Assembly: GCA_034437655.1 (NCBI GenBank) | Contig: DAOTTU010000041.1 | Location: 201,051 to 265,050, forward strand | Direction: 5' to 3' | DNA length: 64,000 nucleotides | Source: J027 sp034437655 | Lineage (GTDB): Bacteria; Chloroflexota; Anaerolineae; Aggregatilineales; J027 | Part shown: piece by piece, positions 27,212-37,000 of the stretch | How positions within the stretch are numbered: the first letter of the stretch is position 1 | Layout: the number at the start of each line of letters is the position of its first letter | Position numbers and translations under genes: made by a program | Notes under the pieces: generated by a model | The model's input: only the letters and a program-made list of their open reading frames with translations | What the model was told of the DNA's origin: nothing | Databases searched by the model: none

Positions 27212-27266
27212 ACGGTTGCTAACTCAGTCCAGATACTCTATACGGATACAAATGGTCAAATGTAGG

Positions 27267-27818
27267 TTAGTTGCCGGGTATGCTTGTTACTTTGGGCATC
27301 GGTACCGGGCTGGCTTCGCAGTGGACCGGGACACCCTGTGTATAGCTAATTGAGGTATAGAATGCTGCACGGCTTGACGTTTCAGGTTCTTCGGTTTCAG
27401 ACGCCGCCGCCCGTTGCCCATCGCCCATTGTATTATGCGGCGTTGACGTGTTGCGTGGCACATTTGGCGGCAATGTTTCAGGTGCATCAGCAGACGCACT
27501 TTGCAGCACAATCGGCACGATCATCAACACGCCAAACACAGCCGTCATCATGGTAATGATTTGCAACCCTTTCCACCAATTATGGCGACGGGTTTTGGGG
27601 CGGGTGGCCTGTGTCAAGATTTCAGGCAATAACGCCTCAAGTTGGCGTTCGGTGCCCCGACCCAAAAACGGCATCTGACGTTGTAATTCACTTTGCACGT
27701 TTTGAACGTGGGTGAGTTCTTGCTGCCATGTACTGGACTGCTGCAATCGGCGCTGCACGGTGGTGCGTTCTTCTGCAGAGAGTGTTCCTTCGATGTAAGC
27801 AACCAGTGTCTCGTGCAT
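27267..27818 (-). CDS. Putative anti-sigma factor, single-pass membrane protein
   Basis: A 183-residue protein lying 4 bases downstream of an ECF sigma gene. Its N-terminus (M-H-E-T-L-V-A-Y-I-E-G-T-L-S-A-E-E-R) follows the pattern of zinc-finger-type anti-sigma domains ('...L..YlDG.Ls..e...v..HL..C..C'), with a helical region to about residue 70, a basic stretch (RPKTRRHNWW), one TM helix (IITMMTAVFGVLMIVPIVL, about 87-107), and a Thr/Ser-rich extracytoplasmic tail. The H-x3-C-x2-C zinc ligands of the ZAS domain are absent, so it would be a metal-free variant. Assignment relies on gene order and topology as much as sequence. Release of the sigma factor on an envelope signal is the expected role. 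Confidence 0.68.
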   Translation of the reverse strand: MHETLVAYIEGTLSAEERTTVQRRLQQSSTWQQELTHVQNVQSELQRQMPFLGRGTERQLEALLPEILTQATRPKTRRHNWWKGLQIITMMTAVFGVLMIVPIVLQSASADAPETLPPNVPRNTSTPHNTMGDGQRAAASETEEPETSSRAAFYTSISYTQGVPVHCEASPVPMPKVTSIPGN

Positions 27819-27822
27819 CTCG

Positions 27823-28425
27823 TTAATTGAAGGCCTCCTCCAACAAGGGTACGACCAGTTTCTCGTCCATCACTTTGCGCAAGGCCTGGTGAGCGAGCCG
27901 CACGCGCGACTCAGCAGTTTTGGACGGGATATTCAAAATAGCCGCCATTTCCCGGTAGGTGAGCCCCTTGCCATAGCGTAGTGCAACGGCTTCGCGCAAG
28001 CGTGGGGAGAGCGTTTTTAGCCCCTCGCCCAGTGCGCGGTGGGCATCGTGGCGCATACTGGTGCGTTCCGGGTTTTCGTCATCCGGGCCAGACGGTTCTA
28101 AGCCTTTGGCCAGCATCTCGCTCAAAGCAATTTGCGGCAGACGCTTACGACGGCGAGCATTGCGGCAACGGCTGATGGTAATGGTGTATAGCCATGTGCG
28201 GAAAGCACCACGCGCAGAGTCGTATTTTTCCAGGCTCTTGAATACATAGACAAAAACTTCCTGCACAACGTCTTCGGCATCCTGGCGGTGCAATAGCACA
28301 CTATAAGCCAGGCGGTAGACGTCCGCAGCGTGGCGTTCGTAGAGCATGGTGCAGGCAAGCTGGTCACCGTGCATACTACGCTCAATAAGTTCCATCAGTT
28401 CCTGGTCTTCACGTTGTATCGTCAT
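27823..28425 (-). CDS. ECF-family RNA polymerase sigma factor
   Basis: The 200-residue protein has the two-domain layout of sigma-70 family group 4. Region 2 (about residues 20-90) contains D-V-Y-R-L-A-Y-S-V-L and D-A-E-D-V-V-Q-E-V-F, the core-binding and -10-recognition helices. Region 4 (about 130-190) contains L-R-E-A-V-A-L-R-Y and the helix-turn-helix L-T-Y-R-E-M-A-A-I-L-N-I-P-S-K-T-A-E-S-R-V. The following gene is its likely anti-sigma partner. It starts 16 bases after the upstream GT-C gene, leaving no room for its own promoter in the gap, so it is probably transcribed with the polysaccharide genes. Its target promoters are unknown; autoregulation of the operon is an attractive inference. 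Confidence 0.92.
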   Translation of the reverse strand: MTIQREDQELMELIERSMHGDQLACTMLYERHAADVYRLAYSVLLHRQDAEDVVQEVFVYVFKSLEKYDSARGAFRTWLYTITISRCRNARRRKRLPQIALSEMLAKGLEPSGPDDENPERTSMRHDAHRALGEGLKTLSPRLREAVALRYGKGLTYREMAAILNIPSKTAESRVRLAHQALRKVMDEKLVVPLLEEAFN

Positions 28426-28441
28426 ATTATTCTCTACACCT

Positions 28442-30760
28442 TTAGGGCCTGGACTGCGTACTGATCACTTCATCAACGCCATACACATCGCTACGAACCC
28501 ATAACATATACCGTGCATCAACTACCGGCTTAAAGCGTGTTTCGCGCGTGTTAAGCCACGGAACCATATCTAACCACGAGAGGTCAGAAAGGCTCCACGC
28601 CGTGCCGAGCGCAAAGTCTTGCCCGACATAATCATCGCCCAGTAAATCGTTGCGGTTTTCGTAAGGGACAAGTACGGCTTGTGTCGTTGTTTCTACTCCT
28701 ACACCATTGACATAGTGAACGTTCGGAAAATTACGCAACGCCCAGGCAACGCTACCATCACTGGGAGCTTGAACCGTGATTTCAATGGCATCTTCAAGCC
28801 CGGTCCCGTTGCGCGACATATCCTCAAGCGTTTCAATCAAGCGATCAAGGTGCGGGCTGGCGGGTTCGGTTTGCCATAGTTCGCGTGGGTCGTCGCCGAA
28901 AGTCACGCTGGCTTGCCACCCCAGCCCAATGCCAAACAACATTGCATACAACAATACGCCAAACCCAAGTCCGCGCCATGCCGCCCGGCTACCCCAGATG
29001 CTCCCAACCAAAAAGTAGGCAATCACGGTCAACAGGAACAAGAATACAGTAATCATTACCGTCAGCGGGGGCAGGTTCTGGTTACGTACAGCGCGTAGCA
29101 AAGTCCAGAACTCTGGCACATCTAACCGTGTATTAAAAGGTACCACGCCGTCATCTTCCATTGCGGATTGCGGATGGCTCAGTAAGACGAACTGTCCGCG
29201 CCCCGTTGTGGCCGGGCCGGGTTCAACACGCACAAAATAGGTCTGACCGGCTGCGAGCTGTAGATTTTCAATCACAGTGCCCCGCCGACCATCATCATAA
29301 GGTGTGGGTGGGTAGACCAGCTCATCTGCATCATTTTCAATACGCAAAATGGGGTCAACGGTGTCATCAATACGCCAGAGTTGCAGCGTAATCATCGTCG
29401 CTATTTCCGAGCGGATTTCAAAGGTGTTTTCACCAGTAGCTTCGTTGAAGGTGCCAATTTTCGCGCCTGCATCGGCCGGCACATTCACCGTCATGCGATG
29501 GTAGCTAAATGGCTGCGCCTCAGTCAGCAAGGCATCCCCAATGCGCACCGCATTGATCGCAATTGCCGTTAACAGGGCCGTTGTTGCAAGGGCATGGGCC
29601 GCCACACCCCAGCGCGGCACCACCCAATAACCAATCGAGGGATCGCGCAGCATTCGTTCTACCAGCAGTCCCGTCAAACCAGTCGCCGGGAAGATGATCC
29701 ACAACGCCGCGTCTGGCCCGGCATTCTGATAGAGTAAGGCCATCACTAGCCCAAAGACCATCCATCCACCAAGGAAACGGGCAAAGAAGCCATCTTCTGC
29801 CAGCGCGAAATAGAGTCCAATCAGCCCCAAAATGAGCAGACCAAGATCATAGCGTGCTGCCACCAGCAATGCATATCCAAGCGGCACATCATCCGGGCGC
29901 GTCACAAAACCGTCGACCAGTTGATAAATGGTGTTGCCAACGCTCGTCAGGCCTTCTGGTGCAGCAAAAAACCCGGTTCCAATCACCAGCATCACCCCGC
30001 TGGCCGCTATGAGTCCGTCGCGCCACGGCCAGTCTTGCCAGAGGCTATTTTCGGCAGTGTTAATGCGCTCCGCTTCATCACGGGGCCCCAACACTGTCGC
30101 GAAGACCAGCCCAAACGCCATCGCCAGCAAGGTGAGTACCCCGGTCGGCTCGGTAAGGAAGACCATCGCCACTGCAACCACCGTCGCCGCTATGCCGCTG
30201 GAAGGGTTGCGGGTTGCGCGGAAATGGTTAATAAACCAGACCAGCAAAAACGCTGCTGCGAGTGTCCAGACGACACCACCCATTGTGCGTGACGCCGCCA
30301 GTGCTACCGGAGAAACCGCCAGTAATGCCGACATTGCCAGCGCCGCCGACACGCCCATCTGTTTGCGCCACAGCACCGGCCCGAGGACCATTAACGCCCC
30401 GACAACAGCCGTTCCAAGACGCGCCAGTGCCGTATTCGGTTCGATGAGGAAAAATGCAAGTTGGTTGAAGAATGCCATGAGCGGGGCATCCGCAACAGCA
30501 CGGGTATCAGCGAGGTCAGGTTGTACACGATGCAAGGCGGCTAATGCTTCATGGGCTTCGGCTGCATTGAGTTCAACCGCACCAAGGTTCACAACCCGCA
30601 CCACCAGCGCGAAAAGGAAAATGACGCTATAGGCGATAAACTCTAAAGAAATCAACACCGTAGCACTGCTCCTGACTTCAACAGCATCAGCGGTCGGCGT
30701 CGGTGCGGGGTGCGATTGTTGCGGTGGCAAAGAAGCATCCATCGGTCGTTGGGCCTTCAT
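28442..30760 (-). CDS. GT-C/TIGR03663-like polytopic membrane protein, degenerate catalytic loop
   Basis: The 772-residue protein has about ten TM helices in its first 400 residues, an extracytoplasmic beta-rich domain (about 425-550), further TM helices near 570-630, and a C-terminal extracytoplasmic part with V-A-W-A-L-R-N-F-P-N that echoes W-Y-L-R-D-F of the giant protein at 22172. The first loop, where GT39-like enzymes carry Asp-Glu, reads L-N-A-A-E-A-H-E-A-L, so the Asp is Ala. It may be a non-catalytic paralogue or use another acid. The stop of the upstream DUF2298 gene lies 2 bases before its start, so the two are probably translationally coupled. No substrate can be assigned. Confidence 0.8.
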   Translation of the reverse strand: MKAQRPMDASLPPQQSHPAPTPTADAVEVRSSATVLISLEFIAYSVIFLFALVVRVVNLGAVELNAAEAHEALAALHRVQPDLADTRAVADAPLMAFFNQLAFFLIEPNTALARLGTAVVGALMVLGPVLWRKQMGVSAALAMSALLAVSPVALAASRTMGGVVWTLAAAFLLVWFINHFRATRNPSSGIAATVVAVAMVFLTEPTGVLTLLAMAFGLVFATVLGPRDEAERINTAENSLWQDWPWRDGLIAASGVMLVIGTGFFAAPEGLTSVGNTIYQLVDGFVTRPDDVPLGYALLVAARYDLGLLILGLIGLYFALAEDGFFARFLGGWMVFGLVMALLYQNAGPDAALWIIFPATGLTGLLVERMLRDPSIGYWVVPRWGVAAHALATTALLTAIAINAVRIGDALLTEAQPFSYHRMTVNVPADAGAKIGTFNEATGENTFEIRSEIATMITLQLWRIDDTVDPILRIENDADELVYPPTPYDDGRRGTVIENLQLAAGQTYFVRVEPGPATTGRGQFVLLSHPQSAMEDDGVVPFNTRLDVPEFWTLLRAVRNQNLPPLTVMITVFLFLLTVIAYFLVGSIWGSRAAWRGLGFGVLLYAMLFGIGLGWQASVTFGDDPRELWQTEPASPHLDRLIETLEDMSRNGTGLEDAIEITVQAPSDGSVAWALRNFPNVHYVNGVGVETTTQAVLVPYENRNDLLGDDYVGQDFALGTAWSLSDLSWLDMVPWLNTRETRFKPVVDARYMLWVRSDVYGVDEVISTQSRP

Positions 30761-30762
30761 GG

Positions 30763-33700
30763 TTATTCCGGGCTTACACGATACACAGCAGTGTCACCCT
30801 GCTGGCAAACGGGATCGTAGAGTTCTTTAAACTTGAATAGCTCGGGCATGGGCACACCGTTGTTGTCCGCATAAACGTTACGCTCGGCGCGGCCGACAAC
30901 AATATAGTCGATCCCGTACTGTTCGACAATAGGCTTTCCCTGCGACTCCCACAGTTCGGCGTCTAGCTCATAGAGACGATGAATGTCACTGAGGCGTCCA
31001 CTTGAATAGGCAATCTCGCCGAAAGCCTCACCGCGCCATTGCCCCTGGTGTCCTTCCCAGCCCAGCAGGGTTGGGATGCCAGTATAGGTAGCAAAACGTC
31101 CCAGCGCCGGGTCATAGCCGCCGCCAGAGGCTTCTAGCAACACGGCGTTGTTGGGGCGTGGCTCTTGCTCAAGCATACAGTCCATTACTGCAAGCTCGTC
31201 TTCACCCAATCTCCATGTTGGAATCCCCCCACCACGCCGGTTATGGTCTGCCCACGCGCCTGTGAGTGTCTCTACACCATCGAGCGTCACAGCGTCTTCT
31301 TGCTGGCAGAACTGCCCTTCACAGTCACGTGCAGCGACACGACCCGGGTTATAGAGATACTGCTGCGAGAGTGCGAAATAGGGAAACAGTAACCCGGCGA
31401 AGACGAGCGCACCCAGCCCCCCGGCATAAAGTACACGTAGGCTATCAGATTGAAGGCGAATAGGTCGGTGGGCCGGTTCGTCGGTGCGGCGGGGTAGGCC
31501 GGCAAGGATGACGTAAGCTGCGAAGGCTGTCCCAACACTGAGCAATGTCCATGATTGATAATACAGCTTAAAGACCGTATTCATACGGCGGTCAAAATTG
31601 TCGCGCAAGTAGAGCAAATCCGGCGCAAGCGAGGCGACAATACCGGCCGCAATGAACAGCAGAGCAATGGCGACCGTCGGGCTCAGGTTATAGATCGTGC
31701 GGTCGGGGTCGTCCGAGGCTGGTTGCCGTGGGAAAAGGCGCATTGCAATGACACCAAGCATCGCCAACATGACCGCCTGCGTTGGCACGGCCGTCAGACG
31801 CCGTTCAACCACGTCGGGCAAATTCGACAATCCGGCATTATTAATGTTCCCAAACAAGGAGTCACGCGCCACACAGGCCGGGTTTTGCGCTGCCCCGGTG
31901 GGGATAACCCCGTCGTCGTCTAGCGGACAACTGAGTTCGATGTAGGCTGTAGACAACAGTGGCACGGCCAGCATCAGCAACAAGCCAGCCAGCACAATAG
32001 CCATTACATTCATATAGTTCACGCGCTTGCGTGCCTGCAACGCTACCATCACGATTAGTGGGGCAAGGAGTAGCGCAAACATGCCAAACTGCAAGAAATA
32101 TTGCGGTGACCGGGTAGGAAAAATGATATTCGGGAAAAATCCGTTGGCCTGACTTGTGAACGTCAGAATCCACGGGTAATAGGCCACTGCAAAGACAATG
32201 CCCAGATAGGCCCCAAAGCGCACCACACCGGACAAATCCGTATCCATTGTGACCCAGTTCAGCAGCAGCGTCACGGGCACCGTCAACAAAGCCACCAGAA
32301 TGATTTGTAGGACAAAGTTCAGCAGCGGGAACACGCCCGGGCTGAACGCCCCCGAGAGCAGAATAAGCGCCAGTAGTCCAATGAACACCGGACCAGCCAG
32401 CAACACATTGTTTTCCTGCCGTGTTTGGAGCGTAAACACCGCGCCCAGTTCACGGAAACCCGTTAATGCCCCCGTGCCATTGCGCAACAATCGGCGCAAG
32501 GCTTCAGCCGCCACAACAATCACCAGATAAACTGCATCCCAGGCGTTGAGGAATATCATACCACCGACGAAAACGCCATAGAGGACAATCTCCCATGGCC
32601 GCAGCGGATTGGCTCGCAATGCCAGCGCAGTCGCCAGTCCCAACATCAGCAGCGTATAGGGCAGGCCCAGCACATGCGGGTGATTGTCCGCCAGCATAAA
32701 GCTAAACAGTGGAACTTCTGCGATTGGTTGGGCAATGCCAGCGATGCCGCCAGACAGGTCTGTGTCACTTACGATACGGCTCTGTCGCCAGGCGTTGAAG
32801 CTGAAGGTGCTGCGTTCAGGTGGGTCATCGTCCCAATTGGGGATACCATCGCCATCACGGTCAGGCAGTGCCAGGTAACCTGTTGGCGGTTGTGAGACGA
32901 TTTCGCCCGTAGCATAGAGGCGATAGCCAACGAAGTCCCCCCCCTCAGTAAACTCTTGCGTGAAATAGTCGCCGTGGAAGTCAGTCACTGCCCAGAAGTT
33001 GAAATAGTCATCGCTCATCACGGCTCCGGCGACAGGTATATCCGAAGCATAACCGCGATAGGGTAACTCAACCAACGCCGTGCCAAGATGCCCCGTCAGC
33101 AAAATAAACGTCGCCGCCAGCATCCCCGTGCCGACCCCCGCAAACGGTGACCCAACCCGCCAGCGCCCCAGGGGCCCACTGGACCGCACAAGATTATAGC
33201 CCACACTCAGCGCCCCGGTGGCCGTCAGCGCAAAGGTCAACGCCCCGGCCAGATTAAAAGCCAGCGTCGTTGGCACAGTGGTCAAGTCGGCAAGGGACGC
33301 AACAATGACATAACCGAAATAGTAATAGCTGATGGCGTACCCGGCCAGCCACGGGTCTTTGGGTGGGAAGGTTTCCGAGTTGCGTACCCCGTTAATGAAG
33401 GCCAGTTCCATCGGTTTTTCGGTGGAATTCAGTTCAGGGTTGTGGGCGCGGACGTAGGCCCATCCAACTAGCGCTACGATGAAGACCAGCTCTGTCATGA
33501 TGATGATGGGATATTCGCGCCGTATCCAGTTACCAACCTCTACCAGTGAAGGACGTGATTCCCAGTTGAACCATGCCAGCGCACTGACCCCAAGCACCAG
33601 CACCCACGCCGTTGTGACTGCACCGGGGGTGTTTTGCAGCAAGCCGATGCTAGCCAGAAACCAGAATACAAAGCCAACCAGCAACAACCCCGCCAATCGT

Positions 33701-33927
33701 GCTAATCCATAGCCACGGTCCGCCAGCGTTGGTAGTAAACGATACACCAGCGGAAAGACTGCTACACCAGCCAGCGTTGCGCACAGCCACCACAACAGCA
33801 CAGCGTCGCCTTCAGCGGAAAACCAGTCTGTTGCAAGCTCGATTGGCGACATGGTGAAAACAATACCAGCAAATGCTGCTAATGGAAGGAGCCATAACAC
33901 CCAGGCCTGTTGCAATAAAACGCGCAT
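30763..33927 (-). CDS. DUF2298 (Chlor_Arch_YYY) polytopic membrane protein
   Basis: A 1,054-residue protein with some 20 hydrophobic segments. It carries the marks of the DUF2298/TIGR03662 family: N-S-T-E-K-P-M-E-L-A-F-I-N-G near residue 170; P-P-K-D-P-W-L-A-G-Y with the name-giving S-Y-Y-Y-F-G-Y about 20 residues on; E-V-P-L-F-S-F...D-N-H-P-H near residue 410; and, late, M-N-T-V-F-K-L-Y-Y and G-W-E-G-H-Q-G-Q-W-R. The same set appears in the C-terminal half of the 2,371-residue neighbour. The family is reported from Chloroflexota and archaea and resembles GT-C glycosyltransferases in topology, but its reaction is unknown. It is 128 bases downstream of the giant fusion gene; I see no terminator in that gap. 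Confidence 0.87.
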   Translation of the reverse strand: MRVLLQQAWVLWLLPLAAFAGIVFTMSPIELATDWFSAEGDAVLLWWLCATLAGVAVFPLVYRLLPTLADRGYGLARLAGLLLVGFVFWFLASIGLLQNTPGAVTTAWVLVLGVSALAWFNWESRPSLVEVGNWIRREYPIIIMTELVFIVALVGWAYVRAHNPELNSTEKPMELAFINGVRNSETFPPKDPWLAGYAISYYYFGYVIVASLADLTTVPTTLAFNLAGALTFALTATGALSVGYNLVRSSGPLGRWRVGSPFAGVGTGMLAATFILLTGHLGTALVELPYRGYASDIPVAGAVMSDDYFNFWAVTDFHGDYFTQEFTEGGDFVGYRLYATGEIVSQPPTGYLALPDRDGDGIPNWDDDPPERSTFSFNAWRQSRIVSDTDLSGGIAGIAQPIAEVPLFSFMLADNHPHVLGLPYTLLMLGLATALALRANPLRPWEIVLYGVFVGGMIFLNAWDAVYLVIVVAAEALRRLLRNGTGALTGFRELGAVFTLQTRQENNVLLAGPVFIGLLALILLSGAFSPGVFPLLNFVLQIILVALLTVPVTLLLNWVTMDTDLSGVVRFGAYLGIVFAVAYYPWILTFTSQANGFFPNIIFPTRSPQYFLQFGMFALLLAPLIVMVALQARKRVNYMNVMAIVLAGLLLMLAVPLLSTAYIELSCPLDDDGVIPTGAAQNPACVARDSLFGNINNAGLSNLPDVVERRLTAVPTQAVMLAMLGVIAMRLFPRQPASDDPDRTIYNLSPTVAIALLFIAAGIVASLAPDLLYLRDNFDRRMNTVFKLYYQSWTLLSVGTAFAAYVILAGLPRRTDEPAHRPIRLQSDSLRVLYAGGLGALVFAGLLFPYFALSQQYLYNPGRVAARDCEGQFCQQEDAVTLDGVETLTGAWADHNRRGGGIPTWRLGEDELAVMDCMLEQEPRPNNAVLLEASGGGYDPALGRFATYTGIPTLLGWEGHQGQWRGEAFGEIAYSSGRLSDIHRLYELDAELWESQGKPIVEQYGIDYIVVGRAERNVYADNNGVPMPELFKFKELYDPVCQQGDTAVYRVSPE

Positions 33928-34055
33928 GAAATCCCTTTACTTTGTTCGACAACATGTTACTTTGTCATTTGCTAACAACTGCGGACACCCTGTTGGATGT
34001 TCCTACGAATCGCGCCCCACGGCATCTTGAAGGAACGTACATTCTACGGGCTCGA

Positions 34056-37000
34056 TCACCGCGACGCCTGCACGACATTATCAACAGCATCGGTTGCGCC
34101 TGGCACCACCCGGTACACAATATCGGTTGAAATCTGGTCCGCTGGGCAAGTTTCCGCCTCGAAAATGTCGCGGCTGACACAAACGTGATTGCTGTAGGCG
34201 ACCTCTAGCAGACCCTGTTCAACCATGCGGTCAAACTTAGCCAATCCGGGTGAAAGACCATGTCGCATGGTACGCTCGGCTTCAATTTCCGAACTCGGCC
34301 TGGCAGGCAGAATATCGTTGTATGTGATGCGCTCAAAAGTGCCCACAACAATGTATTCAATGTCATAGAACTCAATCAGGTTCATCGCTTCTTGAATATC
34401 AGTGGTGTCATAGAGTGCCTTGACGTTGTTAACGCGATTCACAATCAAGCGATTGAAGTTTTGCAGATTGCGTTGCTGGCTCTGGTGACCGTCCCAGCCG
34501 ATGACGGTTGGTAGCCCGGTATGAATCGAAATGCGCGACGTCCAGCGGTATTGTGTTTGCCAGCCTTCAACAATGTAGGGTGTGCCTTCAACATTATCCT
34601 GTAACCAGCGAATCATTTCATAGTCACCCCGCAGGTTAAAGCCCACTGCGTTTTCACCGCGGCCAGCCATTTCGTTTTCCGTTGAAATGGTACTATAGCC
34701 TGCATATTTCATGAATTCCATGCCATCGAGCGTTAATGGGGTCACGTCGGCGTTAAAGCGGTCTTTCCAGCGGCCCTGCGTCGCGGTGATAGGGAACAGC
34801 AGAGCGAGTGTCAGCAAAACGGCCAGCGACATTTGCCAGACGCCGCTAATGCTCGGCGACCAACGTTCCAATGAACGCACCAACCATGCCAACGCCACGC
34901 CCGACGCGATGCTAAACAACAACCACACCTGCATATAGAACTTAAAGACCATATTCTGGCGGCCGTTGTCGCCTGCCAGCGCAAAGACCTCAACCGACAT
35001 CGTCAGCCCCAGCGCCAGCCCAATGAGAATATACGTCCAGCGAATCGCGTGGCTTTGATGTGGCAACAGATAAAGCACCGCCGCCCATCCGAACAACGGC
35101 AACGCCGAGATAAAGACACGATATTCACCGAACACGCCAAACACCATTGTCGCGCCTATGAGGGCAACAATAAAGCCGATTACTGTCAGAAACGGCAAAC
35201 TGAGCCCACGCAGATCAGCCACCGTATGCTCACGCAACCAGCGGGCCGTTTGCCAGATGAAGAACGAGGTGATAATGAAAATAAACACCCCATGCACCGT
35301 CAGGTAGGTCCATTGGGGGGTCTTGTCTAACTCCCATTCGATGACCTCTCCAAAGGCCGTCGCATAACGGTTCATGTAGGGCCAGATGGCGACCACACTG
35401 GCGATGCCAAACACCGCCAGCCGCCCGACCCACTGCATTAGCGCATCGCGGTCAAAGCGATTGCCAAGCACAACCAAACCGGCCATGTATGCCAGCGCAA
35501 CGATTACAAGCCCCGCACCACCCCACGATAACGCACTCACCAGCGACAGTTCTGGTTCAAGGAACTCCTCACACGCAGCCGGAATCAATTCAGGGCGGCT
35601 GGTGTCAAGGTTCTGGCAGAACAGCGGTATTTCGCCGCGCTGGAGGTCACTTTCATAAGTGCGACTTTCGTACAGATAGCTACCCATGTAGAGCGCCATC
35701 CCCAGCGGAACAACAAACAACAATGGCCACAGCTTTGACAGGTTGCGCACGTCGAGATAAGAGCGCAACCGCTCAAACAGCGGTGACGGTGGCAAATCAC
35801 CGCGCAAACGCCCCTGACCAACCCAGGCGGCGAACGTCAACCCGGCCAGGCTCAACACCATGTAGGTCGGCCAATCCCAGGTATTCGTCGGCCGCAGCAG
35901 CCCCGCCGTCGCCCCCAACAATAGCAACGCCAGTAATGCCGGAACTGCACCGCGCAACCGTCGCCCCGCCCCCAAAATTTCAGAGGTGAGGATCAGTACT
36001 ACCAACAATTGCAACGGCATGGACATCATATGCGCGTGCATGTCACCATAGAGGAACGTGAAATAGGGCATCTCGGTAATGGCATTGTGGCCACGCCCCT
36101 CACTTAATTCACCAATAACACGCGAGGGCCCCCAGTACCAGCGATGCGCCGGCACCGCCATCGTTGTTTCACCAGATGAAACCGATACGAGGCCATCCCA
36201 CATCGCGTTCAGCCATTCCTCAGTGGCTTCCAGATTGCTAAGTTCCACATCCTCACGCATGGCTTCGACTTCAAGTGGGTTAGGTTCACGTCCGTTGACC
36301 TGACGATAGTTGTCAATTTCCCGGGCAAGCAACTGTTCCTCATAGGCTGCTGGCCCTCGCCAACCGCCCACGCTGGAAAGCCCCCGCGTAAACTCGCGCA
36401 TGGTACCCAGATTCCCGAGTACTACCGCCAGCAGCAATGTTGCGATCCCGGCAAAGTAGGGATTAGCAATCGGGCCAAAGACTTCACGCCAGTGCGGTTT
36501 ATGGTCGGTGTTGCTAGCCGCACTCGTCGTGGTGGCTGTCTCATCGTCCTGCGCGCGTTCAGCATGGCGTTCACGAATCCATTGCACGAGATTGTAAGAG
36601 ACTGCAAAAGCCCCCATCCCCGTCATACTAAACAGCGTCGGCAAGATGAGGTTGTAGGCAAATTGCGGCATCATGCCGAGGAGTTTGGTCGGCGCTCCAA
36701 CGAGGACATAACCCCAGTAGTAGTAATTGATGTAGCCACCCGCATACCACGGATCAATCGGTGGGAAGATAGAGCTACGCAACACAGCGTTAAAATAAGC
36801 GACGTTCATCGGTTTTTCGCCACCAAAGACATCGTGCCACAGGTCCGGGTTGCCAAGTCGCACGCCAATAAACGCCAGATAGAGAACCAGTGCCAGCACT
36901 TCGACAAAAAGCAGGTGCTTCCAACGGCGTTGCACAAAGGCCAACAACTCATGTCGTCGCCACCATGCCAGCGCAGCATTCAGCGCAAAGAACCCGAGCA

